Assembly (NCBI RefSeq): GCF_030064675.1
Contig: NZ_CP116413.1
Coordinates: forward strand, 4,062,001-4,126,000
Direction of reading: 5' to 3'
DNA: 64,000 nucleotides
Source: Crossiella sp. CA-258035
GTDB taxonomy: Bacteria; Actinomycetota; Actinomycetes; Mycobacteriales; Pseudonocardiaceae
The notes under the pieces: model-generated
The model's input: the letters and a program-made list of their open reading frames with translations, nothing else
Told to the model about the DNA's origin: nothing
The model's database searches: none
In this document: positions 1-7,244 of the stretch, in pieces
How positions within the stretch are numbered: position 1 is the first letter of the stretch
Layout: every line of letters begins with the position of its first letter
Made by a program: the position numbers and the translations under genes

Positions 1-2
1 GC

Positions 3-806
3 AGCGAACGCCTGATCGGCCGGTTCCTGAGGTCCCACGGCGGCGACGGGATCACCGTGGCCACCAAGATGGGCCGCCGGGTCGAGCAGGTCCCGGCCAA
101 CTACACCCTGGACAACTTCCGCGCCTGGACCGACCGCTCCCGGGCCAACCTCGGCGTGGACACCCTGGACCTGGTCCAGCTGCACTGCCCGCCCACCGCG
201 GTCTTCTCCTCGGACGAGGTCTTCGACGACCTGGACACCCTGGTCGCGGAGAAGCGGATCGCCGCCTACGGCGTCAGCGTGGAGACCAGGGCCGAGGCGC
301 TGACCGCGATCGCCCGCCCCGGCGTGGCCAGCGTGCAGATCATCCTCAACATGCTCCGGCTGGGTCCGCTCGCCGAGGTGCTGCCCGCCGCGGCGGCGGC
401 CGGGGTCGGCATCCTGGCCAGGGTGCCGCTGGCCAGTGGCCTGCTTTCCGGGCGGTACCACGAGAACACCACCTTCGCCGAGAACGACCACCGCACCTAC
501 AACCGGCACGGCGAGGCATTCGACGTCGGCGAGACCTTCTCCGGCGTGGACTTCTCCGTTGGCCTGCAAGCGGTCCGGCGACTGGCCCCGCTGGTGCCCG
601 AGGGTGCGACCATGGCCCAGTTCGCGCTGCGCTGGATCATCGACCAGCCGGGGGTGAGCGTGGTGATCCCCGGTGCGCGCAACGCCGAACAGGCCAAGGG
701 CAACGCGGCCGCGGCGGAGCTGACCCCGCTGGGCGAGGACGCGCTGGCCACCGTGCGGGCGGTCTACGAGGAGCTGATCGCGCCGCAGATCGCCGACCGC
801 TGGTAG
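3..806 (+). CDS. Aldo/keto reductase, 5'-truncated by window edge
   Basis: NAD(P)H-dependent oxidoreductase with the TIM-barrel aldo/keto reductase fold. The reading frame is open from base 3, upstream of the GTG at 57, so the true start lies outside the window. The visible part has the family segments VATKMGRR, the DTLDLVQLHCPP strand and loop, and the C-terminal cofactor segment SVVIPGARNAEQ, which binds the 2'-phosphate adenine end in this family. The N-terminal Asp and Tyr of the catalytic tetrad would lie before the window. It ends in a strong hairpin shared with the convergent SDR gene. Substrate unknown; family assignment is secure. Confidence 0.9.
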   Translation, partial: SERLIGRFLRSHGGDGITVATKMGRRVEQVPANYTLDNFRAWTDRSRANLGVDTLDLVQLHCPPTAVFSSDEVFDDLDTLVAEKRIAAYGVSVETRAEALTAIARPGVASVQIILNMLRLGPLAEVLPAAAAAGVGILARVPLASGLLSGRYHENTTFAENDHRTYNRHGEAFDVGETFSGVDFSVGLQAVRRLAPLVPEGATMAQFALRWIIDQPGVSVVIPGARNAEQAKGNAAAAELTPLGEDALATVRAVYEELIAPQIADRW

Positions 807-815
807 CTCCCCCTC

Positions 816-844
816 GGCTGACCCCGGGCGGTCCGGGGTCAGCC
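816..844. terminator. Bidirectional hairpin terminator
   Basis: A perfect 12-bp inverted repeat (816-827 with 833-844, five-base loop) sits between the convergent aldo/keto reductase and SDR genes and overlaps the SDR stop codon. No U-tract, as is usual for actinomycete terminators. Confidence 0.75.
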
Positions 845-1594
845 GCGGCCGATCAGCGGCATGGTCGTGGCCATCACGGTGATGGTCTGCACGTTGGCCG
901 ACAACGGAAGTCCGGCCATGTAGCGCACCGCCCCGGCCACGTGCGCCACGTCCATGGTCGGCTCCGGCGCCACCGAGCCGTCGGCCTGGAGCACGCCGGA
1001 GCTCATCCGCTCGGTCAGCTCGGTGGCCGCGTTGCCGATGTCGATCTGCCCGCAGGCGATGTCGAAAGCCCTGCCCTCCAAGGAGATCGACTTGGTCAGG
1101 CCGGTGATCGCGTGCTTGGTGGCGTTGTAGGCGATCGCGTTCGGCCGGGGGACCTGGGCGGAGATCGAGCCGTTGTTGATGATGCGGCCACCGCGCGGGC
1201 GCTGCTCGCTCATCACCCGGAACGCCGCGCGGGCGCACAGGAACGCGCCGGTGAGGTTGGTGTCCAGCACCCGCTGCCACTGTTCGAGGGAGAACTCGGC
1301 CAGCGGCGTGGCGGGCGCGTTGACCCCGGCGTTGTTGAACAGCACGTCGACCCGGCCCCAGCGCTCGCGCACCGCCTCGAACAGCGCGTCCACCGACGCC
1401 GGATCGGTGACATCGGTCGGGGCCACCAGCACCGCGTCCGACTCCGCCGCGGTCTCCCGCAGCGCCCCGGCCCGCCTGCCCGCCAGCGCGACCCGGTGCC
1501 CGGCGGCGAGCAGTTCGCGGGCCACCGCGCGGCCGATGCCCGAGCCCGCGCCGGTGACCACCGAGACCGGGGCGGCGTGCTGTGGGGTTGCCAT
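839..1594 (-). CDS. Short-chain dehydrogenase/reductase (SDR)
   Basis: Classical SDR of 251 aa. It shows the TGAGSGIG nucleotide-binding loop near residue 15, the NNAG strand near residue 91, a Ser in the NNGSIS segment and the YNATK catalytic Tyr/Lys pair. The start is the ATG at 1594, nine bases after the Rid protein gene on the same strand, so the two are probably co-transcribed. Likely NAD(P)-dependent oxidation or reduction of a small alcohol or ketone; the substrate is not evident. The HxlR regulator divergent from the pair is the obvious candidate controller. Confidence 0.9.
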   Translation of the reverse strand: MATPQHAAPVSVVTGAGSGIGRAVARELLAAGHRVALAGRRAGALRETAAESDAVLVAPTDVTDPASVDALFEAVRERWGRVDVLFNNAGVNAPATPLAEFSLEQWQRVLDTNLTGAFLCARAAFRVMSEQRPRGGRIINNGSISAQVPRPNAIAYNATKHAITGLTKSISLEGRAFDIACGQIDIGNAATELTERMSSGVLQADGSVAPEPTMDVAHVAGAVRYMAGLPLSANVQTITVMATTMPLIGRG

Positions 1595-1603
1595 GGGATC
1601 TGT

Positions 1604-2011
1604 CTAGTCCAGGACGGCGGTGGCTTCCACCTCGATCAGGTGTTCGGGCACGTCCAGCGCGGCCACGCCGATCAGCGTGCCCGGCGGCACCGGAGTCACG
1701 CCAAGGGCCGCGGCGGCCCGGCCGATGCCGTCCATGAGCTGGGGCATCTTGTCCGGGGTCCAGTCCACGACGTAGATGGTCATCTTCGCCACGTCGGCGA
1801 ACGTGCCACCCACCTCGGCCAGTGCGGTGGCGACGTTGCGGTAGCACTGCTCGACCTGTGCGGCCAGGTCACCGGGGCCGACGGTGACCCCGTCGGCGTC
1901 CCAGGCGACCTGACCCGCCAGGAAGACCAGCCGGGATCCGGTCGCGACGGCGACCTGGTGGTAGGCGTCGACCTCGGGCAGTCCGCTGGGGTTGACCAGG
2001 GTGATGGCCAT
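1604..2011 (-). CDS. Rid (YjgF/YER057c/UK114) family protein
   Basis: A 135-aa chorismate-mutase-like Rid protein. Canonical RidA hydrolyses reactive enamine/imine intermediates and uses a conserved arginine in a P-A-R-S segment. Here the equivalent stretch reads VPPGTLIGVAAL, so the arginine is absent. This places it among divergent Rid subfamilies whose reaction is uncertain rather than with true imine deaminases. It is first in a two-gene operon with the SDR and divergent from the HxlR regulator, which suggests a small inducible catabolic or detoxification unit. Confidence 0.88.
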   Translation of the reverse strand: MAITLVNPSGLPEVDAYHQVAVATGSRLVFLAGQVAWDADGVTVGPGDLAAQVEQCYRNVATALAEVGGTFADVAKMTIYVVDWTPDKMPQLMDGIGRAAAALGVTPVPPGTLIGVAALDVPEHLIEVEATAVLD

Positions 2012-2109
2012 GCTCGCTCCTCCGTGCTCTCTTGCGGTTACTGGAGAACCGTAGGAGAGTGACCGCTGACCTGGAAGAACGCACTTTCGAGTGACTGGGG
2101 AACTTTTTG

Positions 2110-2490
2110 GTGACCAAGCAATACGCGGGCACGTCCGAGGAGCAGGCGGACCTGATGCGCGCGGACTCGCTGGCGCGGGAGATCTTCTCCGACATCGCGA
2201 ACAAGTGGGCGCTGCTGATCATCGAGGTGATCGGGGACGGCACGCTGCGCTTCGGCGAGGTGCGGGACCGGGTGCAGGGCATCAGCCACAAGATGCTCAC
2301 CCAGAACCTGCGCCTGCTGGAGCGCAACGGGTTGGTCGAGCGGTTCGTGCACCCCACCGTGCCGCCGAAGGTCGAGTACACCCTCACCGAGGCCGGGCGC
2401 GGGCTGCGTGCGACGGTGGACGGCATGTGCGCGTGGACCCGCCGGTTCCTCGGCCACATCGAGCAGTCCCGCCGCCGCTTCGACGCCTGA
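2110..2490 (+). CDS. HxlR-family winged-helix regulator
   Basis: Transcriptional regulator of about 126 aa with the HxlR signature: helix segment NKWALLIIEVI, then GTLRFGEVRDRVQGISHKML and the wing LVERFVHPTVPPKVEYTLTE. The start is taken as the GTG at 2110, with a G-rich ribosome site at 2097-2100; a TTG lies directly before it. HxlR proteins often respond to electrophiles or redox stress and act on adjacent divergent genes, here the Rid/SDR pair. The 98-bp spacer contains a small CACT-TTCG-AGTG palindrome at 2082-2093 that could be an operator. Confidence 0.9.
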   Translation: MTKQYAGTSEEQADLMRADSLAREIFSDIANKWALLIIEVIGDGTLRFGEVRDRVQGISHKMLTQNLRLLERNGLVERFVHPTVPPKVEYTLTEAGRGLRATVDGMCAWTRRFLGHIEQSRRRFDA

Positions 2491-2501
2491 AGGAGAACGC
2501 T

Positions 2502-2975
2502 GTGAGCACCGTGGCCCTGCGCCCGGTCCAGGACACCGACCTGGACGCCCTGTTCGAGCAGATGCGCGACCCCGAGGCGGTGCGGATGGCCGCCTTCACC
2601 GCCAGGGACCCCGACGACCGCGCGGCCTTCGACGCGCACATGCACAAGCTGCGCACCTCGCCGGAGGTCACCCTGCGCGCGGTGACCAGCGACGGCCGGC
2701 TGGTCGGCACCATCGGCAACTTCGTGATGGACGGCGACACCGAGGTCACCTACTGGATCGACCGCTCGGCCTGGGGACAGGGCATCGCCAGCCGGGCACT
2801 GGCCCTGGTGCTGGCCGAGCTGCTGGTGCGGCCGGTGTACGCGCGGGCGGCCAGCGACAACCTGGGCTCGCTGCGGGTGCTGCACAAGGCGGGTTTTGTG
2901 GCCATCGGCACGGAGGTCGCCTACGCCGCCGCCAGGGACGCCGAGATCGAGGAAACCGTGCTGCGCCTGGACTAG
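2502..2975 (+). CDS. GNAT N-acetyltransferase
   Basis: A 157-aa GCN5-related acetyltransferase of the RimJ/RimL type. It has the acetyl-CoA segment SAWGQGIASRALALV and the C-terminal SDNLGSLRVLHKAGF element typical of protein or small-amine acetyltransferases. The start is a GTG at 2502 behind AAGGAGAA, 11 bases after the HxlR stop, so it is probably in the same transcript. Substrate unknown. Confidence 0.9.
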   Translation: MSTVALRPVQDTDLDALFEQMRDPEAVRMAAFTARDPDDRAAFDAHMHKLRTSPEVTLRAVTSDGRLVGTIGNFVMDGDTEVTYWIDRSAWGQGIASRALALVLAELLVRPVYARAASDNLGSLRVLHKAGFVAIGTEVAYAAARDAEIEETVLRLD

Positions 2976-3046
2976 TGGCGGTCAGGACCGGCTGGCGGGC
3001 AGGGCGGGGGCACTGGTGCTCGTGGTCGCCAACTCTGTTGCTGAGC

Positions 3047-3084
3047 GGGAGCAGGCCCCGTACCGCCACCAGGGGCCTGCTCCC
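3047..3084. terminator. Bidirectional hairpin terminator
   Basis: A 13-bp perfect inverted repeat (3047-3059 with 3072-3084) lies between the convergent acetyltransferase and cutinase genes. Confidence 0.7.
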
Positions 3085-3090
3085 CAACGC

Positions 3091-3963
3091 TCAACCCTGG
3101 TGCGGACAGTTGCCGCGGTACTCCGAGATCGCACTGCCACTGGGAAGCGGGCACAGGAACTGCTCGTAGCGGGTGTCGTTGTCCACGAACCGCTTGAGCC
3201 AGGAGATGCTGTACTTGGCGATGGTCACGTTCGCCATGTTCGGGGCGAGGTGACTGGCGCCGGCCAGCTCCAGGTACGCCCTGTCCAGAGTGGACGGAAG
3301 GCTGGCGTAGAAGGGTTCGGCGTGCGCGGCGACACTCGCCACCGAGTCACGCTCCGCGCCGATGATCAGCGTGGGCGTCCGCACGGAGGACCAGTTCTTG
3401 GTGCCGTTCCAGGGTGTCAGCGGAATCGCCGCCTGCAACGCGGGCCGGTCCTTCGCCGCCTCCAGGCTGCCACCCCCGCCCATGGAATGCCCCATCACTC
3501 CCAGCCGGGAGCCATCGATGCGCCCACGGACCGAACTGCTCTGTGTGAGGTAGTCCAGCGCGGCCAGGAGCTGGTCCCCCCGCGCGGCGGGCTGGTCGTA
3601 ACGGCCGAGGGTGTCAATCGTGAAGATCACGAAGCCCTGGGACGCGAGACGCGGGCCGAACCACGACATGCTGGACTGACTCGCGGTGAAGCCGGGCGCG
3701 ACCGCGACAGCGCCGAAGGTGCCCTGACTGGTGTCGGTGGGGTAGTAGATCGTGCCGCCACCGAAGCCACGTACCGCGGTCGCCGACACCCGCGTCTCGG
3801 CGGTCTGGAACGGGCCGCGCGCGGCCTCGATGCTCGCGACGGTCGGCGCGGGACCGCGCTCGTAGGGATTTTCCGCACCAGGTCGCGCCTGAACCGCAGG
3901 CGCGACCAACAGACTGAGCGTCACAGCCAACGCGGCGGCCGGACGGAGACGAGCAAGAGTCAT
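3091..3963 (-). CDS. Secreted cutinase-type polyester hydrolase (PET-hydrolase-like)
   Basis: A 290-aa secreted alpha/beta hydrolase. The ATG at 3963 is followed by a signal peptide ending near A-Q-A at residue 27; upstream in-frame codons are not cutinase-like. The mature protein follows the actinomycete cutinase/PETase pattern: NPYERGP start, oxyanion segment PGFTAS (Phe92), nucleophile Ser160 in GHSMGGG, wobbling-Trp position Trp185 in LTPWN, Asp206 in IGAERDS, His238 in ASHLAPN, and a C-terminal Cys271-Cys286 pair expected to form a disulfide. Family members hydrolyse cutin, aliphatic polyesters and sometimes PET. The His before the nucleophile and Leu after the catalytic His are closer to Thermobifida-type cutinases than to the Ideonella enzyme. 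PET activity is inference. Confidence 0.9.
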   Translation of the reverse strand: MTLARLRPAAALAVTLSLLVAPAVQARPGAENPYERGPAPTVASIEAARGPFQTAETRVSATAVRGFGGGTIYYPTDTSQGTFGAVAVAPGFTASQSSMSWFGPRLASQGFVIFTIDTLGRYDQPAARGDQLLAALDYLTQSSSVRGRIDGSRLGVMGHSMGGGGSLEAAKDRPALQAAIPLTPWNGTKNWSSVRTPTLIIGAERDSVASVAAHAEPFYASLPSTLDRAYLELAGASHLAPNMANVTIAKYSISWLKRFVDNDTRYEQFLCPLPSGSAISEYRGNCPHQG

Positions 3964-4249
3964 GACACTCGCGCTTTCATTCGCAGGGGAGATGGCCGTC
4001 CCCAGGGGACTCCGCGGCGAGCGGACCACAGCCTTGCCGACACAACCGCACTCACGGCATGCTGTGACCCACATCACCGAACCGGTTGATCCGGCATCCG
4101 AAACAGCAGGGACATTTCGGAACAACCGAGAGTTTCCCTTGTGGCGCAACGCATGTCCACGGGACTACTACTTTCCGCACACCGCTGATATCGCTCCCAC
4201 TCCGGATGTTCACCCGAATGACAAATCCCTTCAACAACGCTCGCGGTCG

Positions 4250-5260
4250 CTACACCTGGGCCGGTCCGGGCAGCGCTGCGGGCAGCCCGAACGGCGGGAA
4301 GTGGCCGGCGCCGATGAAGGACGTGATCGTGGCGATCAGGCCGTGCCGGGCGGTGAAGGCGGTGATGGACCACGGCTGGTGGCTCGCCTCCGGGTGCTCG
4401 CCGAGGTAGAAGGCGACGGCGGGCAGTCCGTTGGCGGTGGTGAGCAGGTAGCGCCAGCTGGGACAGCGGGTCATCGGCACCTCGACCGCGAAGTCCACGA
4501 CGGCCTCGCGGCCGCGGTACCAGTGTGGCAGCGGCGGCATGGTCCAGGTGACGTCCGCGCACAGCAGCGCGAGCAGCGCGTCGGGATCGCCGTTGATCAG
4601 GGCGTCGGCGAAGCCGGTGGCCAACTGGCGCAACCGGCCGTCGTCGGTCGATGGGGGCGAGGACCCCGGCAGCTTCGCCTCGAGCGTCCTCCTGGCGCGG
4701 GCGATGGCGGAGCTGACCGACGTGGCGGAGGTCTTCATGATCTCGGCGATCTCGGCGGAGGAGAAGCCGAGCACCTCGGCCAGCACCAGTGCCGCGCGCT
4801 GGTTGCCGGGCAGGTGCTGCAGGGCGGCCACGAACGCCAGCTCCACCGACTCGCGGCGCAGGTACCGGTCGTCGGCGGCATTCCCTGGATAGGGGCCGAG
4901 CCAGGCCACGTCGGTGACCGGGTCGTTTCCTTCGACCACGGCCCGTTCGCTGGCCGGGCCGAGGTCCATCGGCAGGGCTCGCCTGCCCCGCGCCTCGGCC
5001 AGGTCGAGGCTGGTGCGGGTGGCCACGGTGTAGAGCCAGGTGCGCAGCGAGCTGCGGCCCTCGAACCGCCCGAACGCGCGCCAGGCCCGCAACAGGGCGT
5101 CCTGCAGGGCGTCGTCGGCGTCGTGCACCGAGCCGAGGATGCGGTAGCAGTACGCGCGCAGTTCGGTGTGCAACGGCGCCACCAGGCGGGTGAACGCGGC
5201 CTCGTCACCGGCGCGTGCGCGCTCGACGTCGGCGACCTGCGCGGAAAGAGTGTCGTCCAT
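4250..5260 (-). CDS. ECF sigma-70 factor with C-terminal SnoaL-like domain
   Basis: Extracytoplasmic-function sigma factor of about 336 aa. The sigma2 region is at residues 20-90 (AYCYRILGSVHDADDALQD), followed by an LGPYPG linker motif characteristic of the long SigX5/SigJ-like ECF group and a sigma4 helix-turn-helix at 140-195 (LGFSSAEIAEIMKTS). A C-terminal SnoaL/NTF2-like domain (about 205-336) in such proteins regulates sigma activity in place of a separate anti-sigma factor, and none is encoded nearby. The start is taken as the ATG at 5260; a GTG lies one codon upstream. Divergent from the DinB-fold gene. Confidence 0.9.
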   Translation of the reverse strand: MDDTLSAQVADVERARAGDEAAFTRLVAPLHTELRAYCYRILGSVHDADDALQDALLRAWRAFGRFEGRSSLRTWLYTVATRTSLDLAEARGRRALPMDLGPASERAVVEGNDPVTDVAWLGPYPGNAADDRYLRRESVELAFVAALQHLPGNQRAALVLAEVLGFSSAEIAEIMKTSATSVSSAIARARRTLEAKLPGSSPPSTDDGRLRQLATGFADALINGDPDALLALLCADVTWTMPPLPHWYRGREAVVDFAVEVPMTRCPSWRYLLTTANGLPAVAFYLGEHPEASHQPWSITAFTARHGLIATITSFIGAGHFPPFGLPAALPGPAQV

Positions 5261-5332
5261 CACCGACGATTCTGCCCGACGGCCGCGGTCTCACCCCGTG
5301 ACAGCACTGATCAGCGAGAAAGGACCACCACG

Positions 5333-5983
5333 ATGGCCGACCCCCGCAGCCGCCCCGCCGAGATCTGGCCGTTGGTGCACGCCGAACGCGCCGCCCTCGC
5401 CACCGACCTGACGCACCTCGCCGACGAGCAGTGGTCCACCCGTTCGCTGTGCAGCGAGCTGTCCGTGCGCGAGGTGCTGGCCCACCTGACCTCCGCGGCG
5501 AACCTGAACGGCCTGCGCTGGTTCGCCGGGGTGGTGCGCTGCCGCTTCGACTTCGACAAGCAGGTGGCCATGCGCCTGGCCGAACAGCTCGGCGACTCTC
5601 CCGCCGAGACACTGGAACGCTTCCGCCGCGCCGTCACCAGCACGACCAAGCCGCCACTGCCGGTCCTCGCGCTGCTCGGCGAGACGATCGTGCACGGCGA
5701 GGACATCCGCCAGCCGCTGGGGATCCAGCACGACTCCCCGATCTCGACGCTCACCCTGGTCGCCGAGTACTACCGGAGCACCGACCAGGTGGTCGTTGCC
5801 AGGAAACGGGTCGAGGGCCTGCGGCTGGTCGCCACGGACGGCCCCTTCACCGCGGGGGAAGGGTCGCTGGTGTCCGGCCGCACCCTTGCGCTGATCATGG
5901 CCATGACCGGTCGCGCCGGGTTCTGCGATGAGCTGCACGGGGACGGGGTTTCCACCCTGCGCGAGCGTTCGCCGCGTACCTGA
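5333..5983 (+). CDS. Maleylpyruvate isomerase-family (DinB-fold) protein, possibly mycothiol-dependent
   Basis: A 216-aa four-helix-bundle protein of the actinobacterial maleylpyruvate isomerase/mycothiol-dependent enzyme family. The metal-binding histidines are expected in REVLAHLTSA (about residue 45) and ETIVHGEDIRQPLG (about 125). Family members use divalent metal and mycothiol for isomerisation or S-transfer; many are uncharacterised. The ATG at 5333 follows GAAAGGACC. Divergent from the sigma factor, separated by 72 bp, so possibly part of its regulon. Confidence 0.85.
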   Translation: MADPRSRPAEIWPLVHAERAALATDLTHLADEQWSTRSLCSELSVREVLAHLTSAANLNGLRWFAGVVRCRFDFDKQVAMRLAEQLGDSPAETLERFRRAVTSTTKPPLPVLALLGETIVHGEDIRQPLGIQHDSPISTLTLVAEYYRSTDQVVVARKRVEGLRLVATDGPFTAGEGSLVSGRTLALIMAMTGRAGFCDELHGDGVSTLRERSPRT

Positions 5984-5992
5984 GCAGCGCGA

Positions 5993-6026
5993 AACCTGGC
6001 CAGGACTCCGGTGTCCCGGCCAGGTT
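5993..6026. terminator. Bidirectional hairpin terminator
   Basis: A 9-bp perfect inverted repeat (5993-6001 with 6018-6026) lies between the convergent DinB-fold gene and the first P450. It also marks the left edge of the metabolite cluster. Confidence 0.6.
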
Positions 6027-6053
6027 CCGCACTGTCGAACTAGCCTTGTCGCG

Positions 6054-7244
6054 TCACCACTTCACCGGCAGGCTCACCAGGCCGCCGGGCAGCAGGTTGT
6101 CCAGGAGTTCCAGCTCCTCCACCGGCACCGCCAGCTCCAGGTTCGGGAAGCGCTGGAACAACCGGCTGAACACCGCCTCCAGCTCCACCCGGGCCAGCGT
6201 GGCGCCGATGCACAGGTGCCGTCCGCTGCCGAAGGACAGGTGGGAGTTGGGTTCGCGGGTGACGTCGAAGGTGTCCGGGTCGGTGAAGAAGCGCGGGTCC
6301 CGGTTGGCGGCGATGCCGCTGATCAGCACCGCGTCACCGAAGTTGATGGTGACATCGCCCATCTTGATCTCGTCCCTGGCATAGCGGACGAAGTTGCCGC
6401 CGCCGGCGTCGGTGAAGCGCAGCATCTCCTCCACCGCGGACTCCACCAGCGAGGGGTCCTCCACCAGGCGCTTGCGCTGCTCGGGATAGGTGAGCATGTG
6501 CAGGGTGCCGAACTCCACCAGCACCACGGTGGTCATGTGCCCGGCGAAGAGCAGGCCGGTGGCCAGACCGACCGCGTAGTCCATGTTCAGCTTGCCCTCG
6601 TTGTAGGCGCGGGCGATGTCGGAGATCACGTCCTCGCCCGGGTTCGTGCGGCGCGCCTCGATGAGGGAACCGGTGTAGGCGCGCAGCTCGGTGAGCTGTT
6701 CCAGGGAGTGCTCGCCGTTGAACATGTCGGCCGCGCCCTCGGACCAGATGCGGAACTGGTCGCGGTCCTCGTAGGGCACGCCGAGCAGCTCGCAGATCAC
6801 CAGCACCGGCAACGGGAACGCGAGCTCCTGATGCAGGTCGGCCGGCGGCGTCTTCTTGGCCATCTCGTCGAGCAGGTCGTCGACCAGGCCGCCGATGCGC
6901 GGCCGCAGCATGCGCATCCGCTTGGCGGAGAAGGAACCGCCGAGCAGGGAGCGCATCAGGGTGTGGTCGTAGTCCTCGGTCTCGTAGGTGCCGACCGGAC
7001 CGCCCATCATGGCCGACTCGCTGACCTTCGCCGCGTTGGCCGGGTCCGGGTGCGAGCGGATCAGGCGGTGGTCGGTGAACAGCGACTTGGCCTCTTCGTA
7101 GCGGGTGACCAGCCAGGCCTCGTCGCCCATCATGGTGCGCACCTTGGTGATCGGGCGCTCGGCCTGGAGCTGCCGCAGCATCGGCGGGATGTCCAGGATG
7201 GTGGGGCGGTCGAAGGGGAGGGCGGGCATGTCCTGGGTGGTCAT
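6054..7244 (-). CDS. Cytochrome P450 (A), translationally coupled to radical SAM protein 1
   Basis: A soluble 396-aa class I P450. Oxygen-binding I-helix AGHMTT is at 234-239, E273-x-x-R276 forms the K-helix salt bridge, and the heme ligand is Cys345 in FGSGRHLCIG. It would hydroxylate, epoxidise or desaturate using an external ferredoxin/reductase, neither of which is encoded in the cluster. Its ATG overlaps the stop of radical SAM protein 1 by four bases, so the two are made from one message and may act on the same intermediate. It is divergent from P450 B and C in sequence. Confidence 0.95.
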   Translation of the reverse strand: MTTQDMPALPFDRPTILDIPPMLRQLQAERPITKVRTMMGDEAWLVTRYEEAKSLFTDHRLIRSHPDPANAAKVSESAMMGGPVGTYETEDYDHTLMRSLLGGSFSAKRMRMLRPRIGGLVDDLLDEMAKKTPPADLHQELAFPLPVLVICELLGVPYEDRDQFRIWSEGAADMFNGEHSLEQLTELRAYTGSLIEARRTNPGEDVISDIARAYNEGKLNMDYAVGLATGLLFAGHMTTVVLVEFGTLHMLTYPEQRKRLVEDPSLVESAVEEMLRFTDAGGGNFVRYARDEIKMGDVTINFGDAVLISGIAANRDPRFFTDPDTFDVTREPNSHLSFGSGRHLCIGATLARVELEAVFSRLFQRFPNLELAVPVEELELLDNLLPGGLVSLPVKW

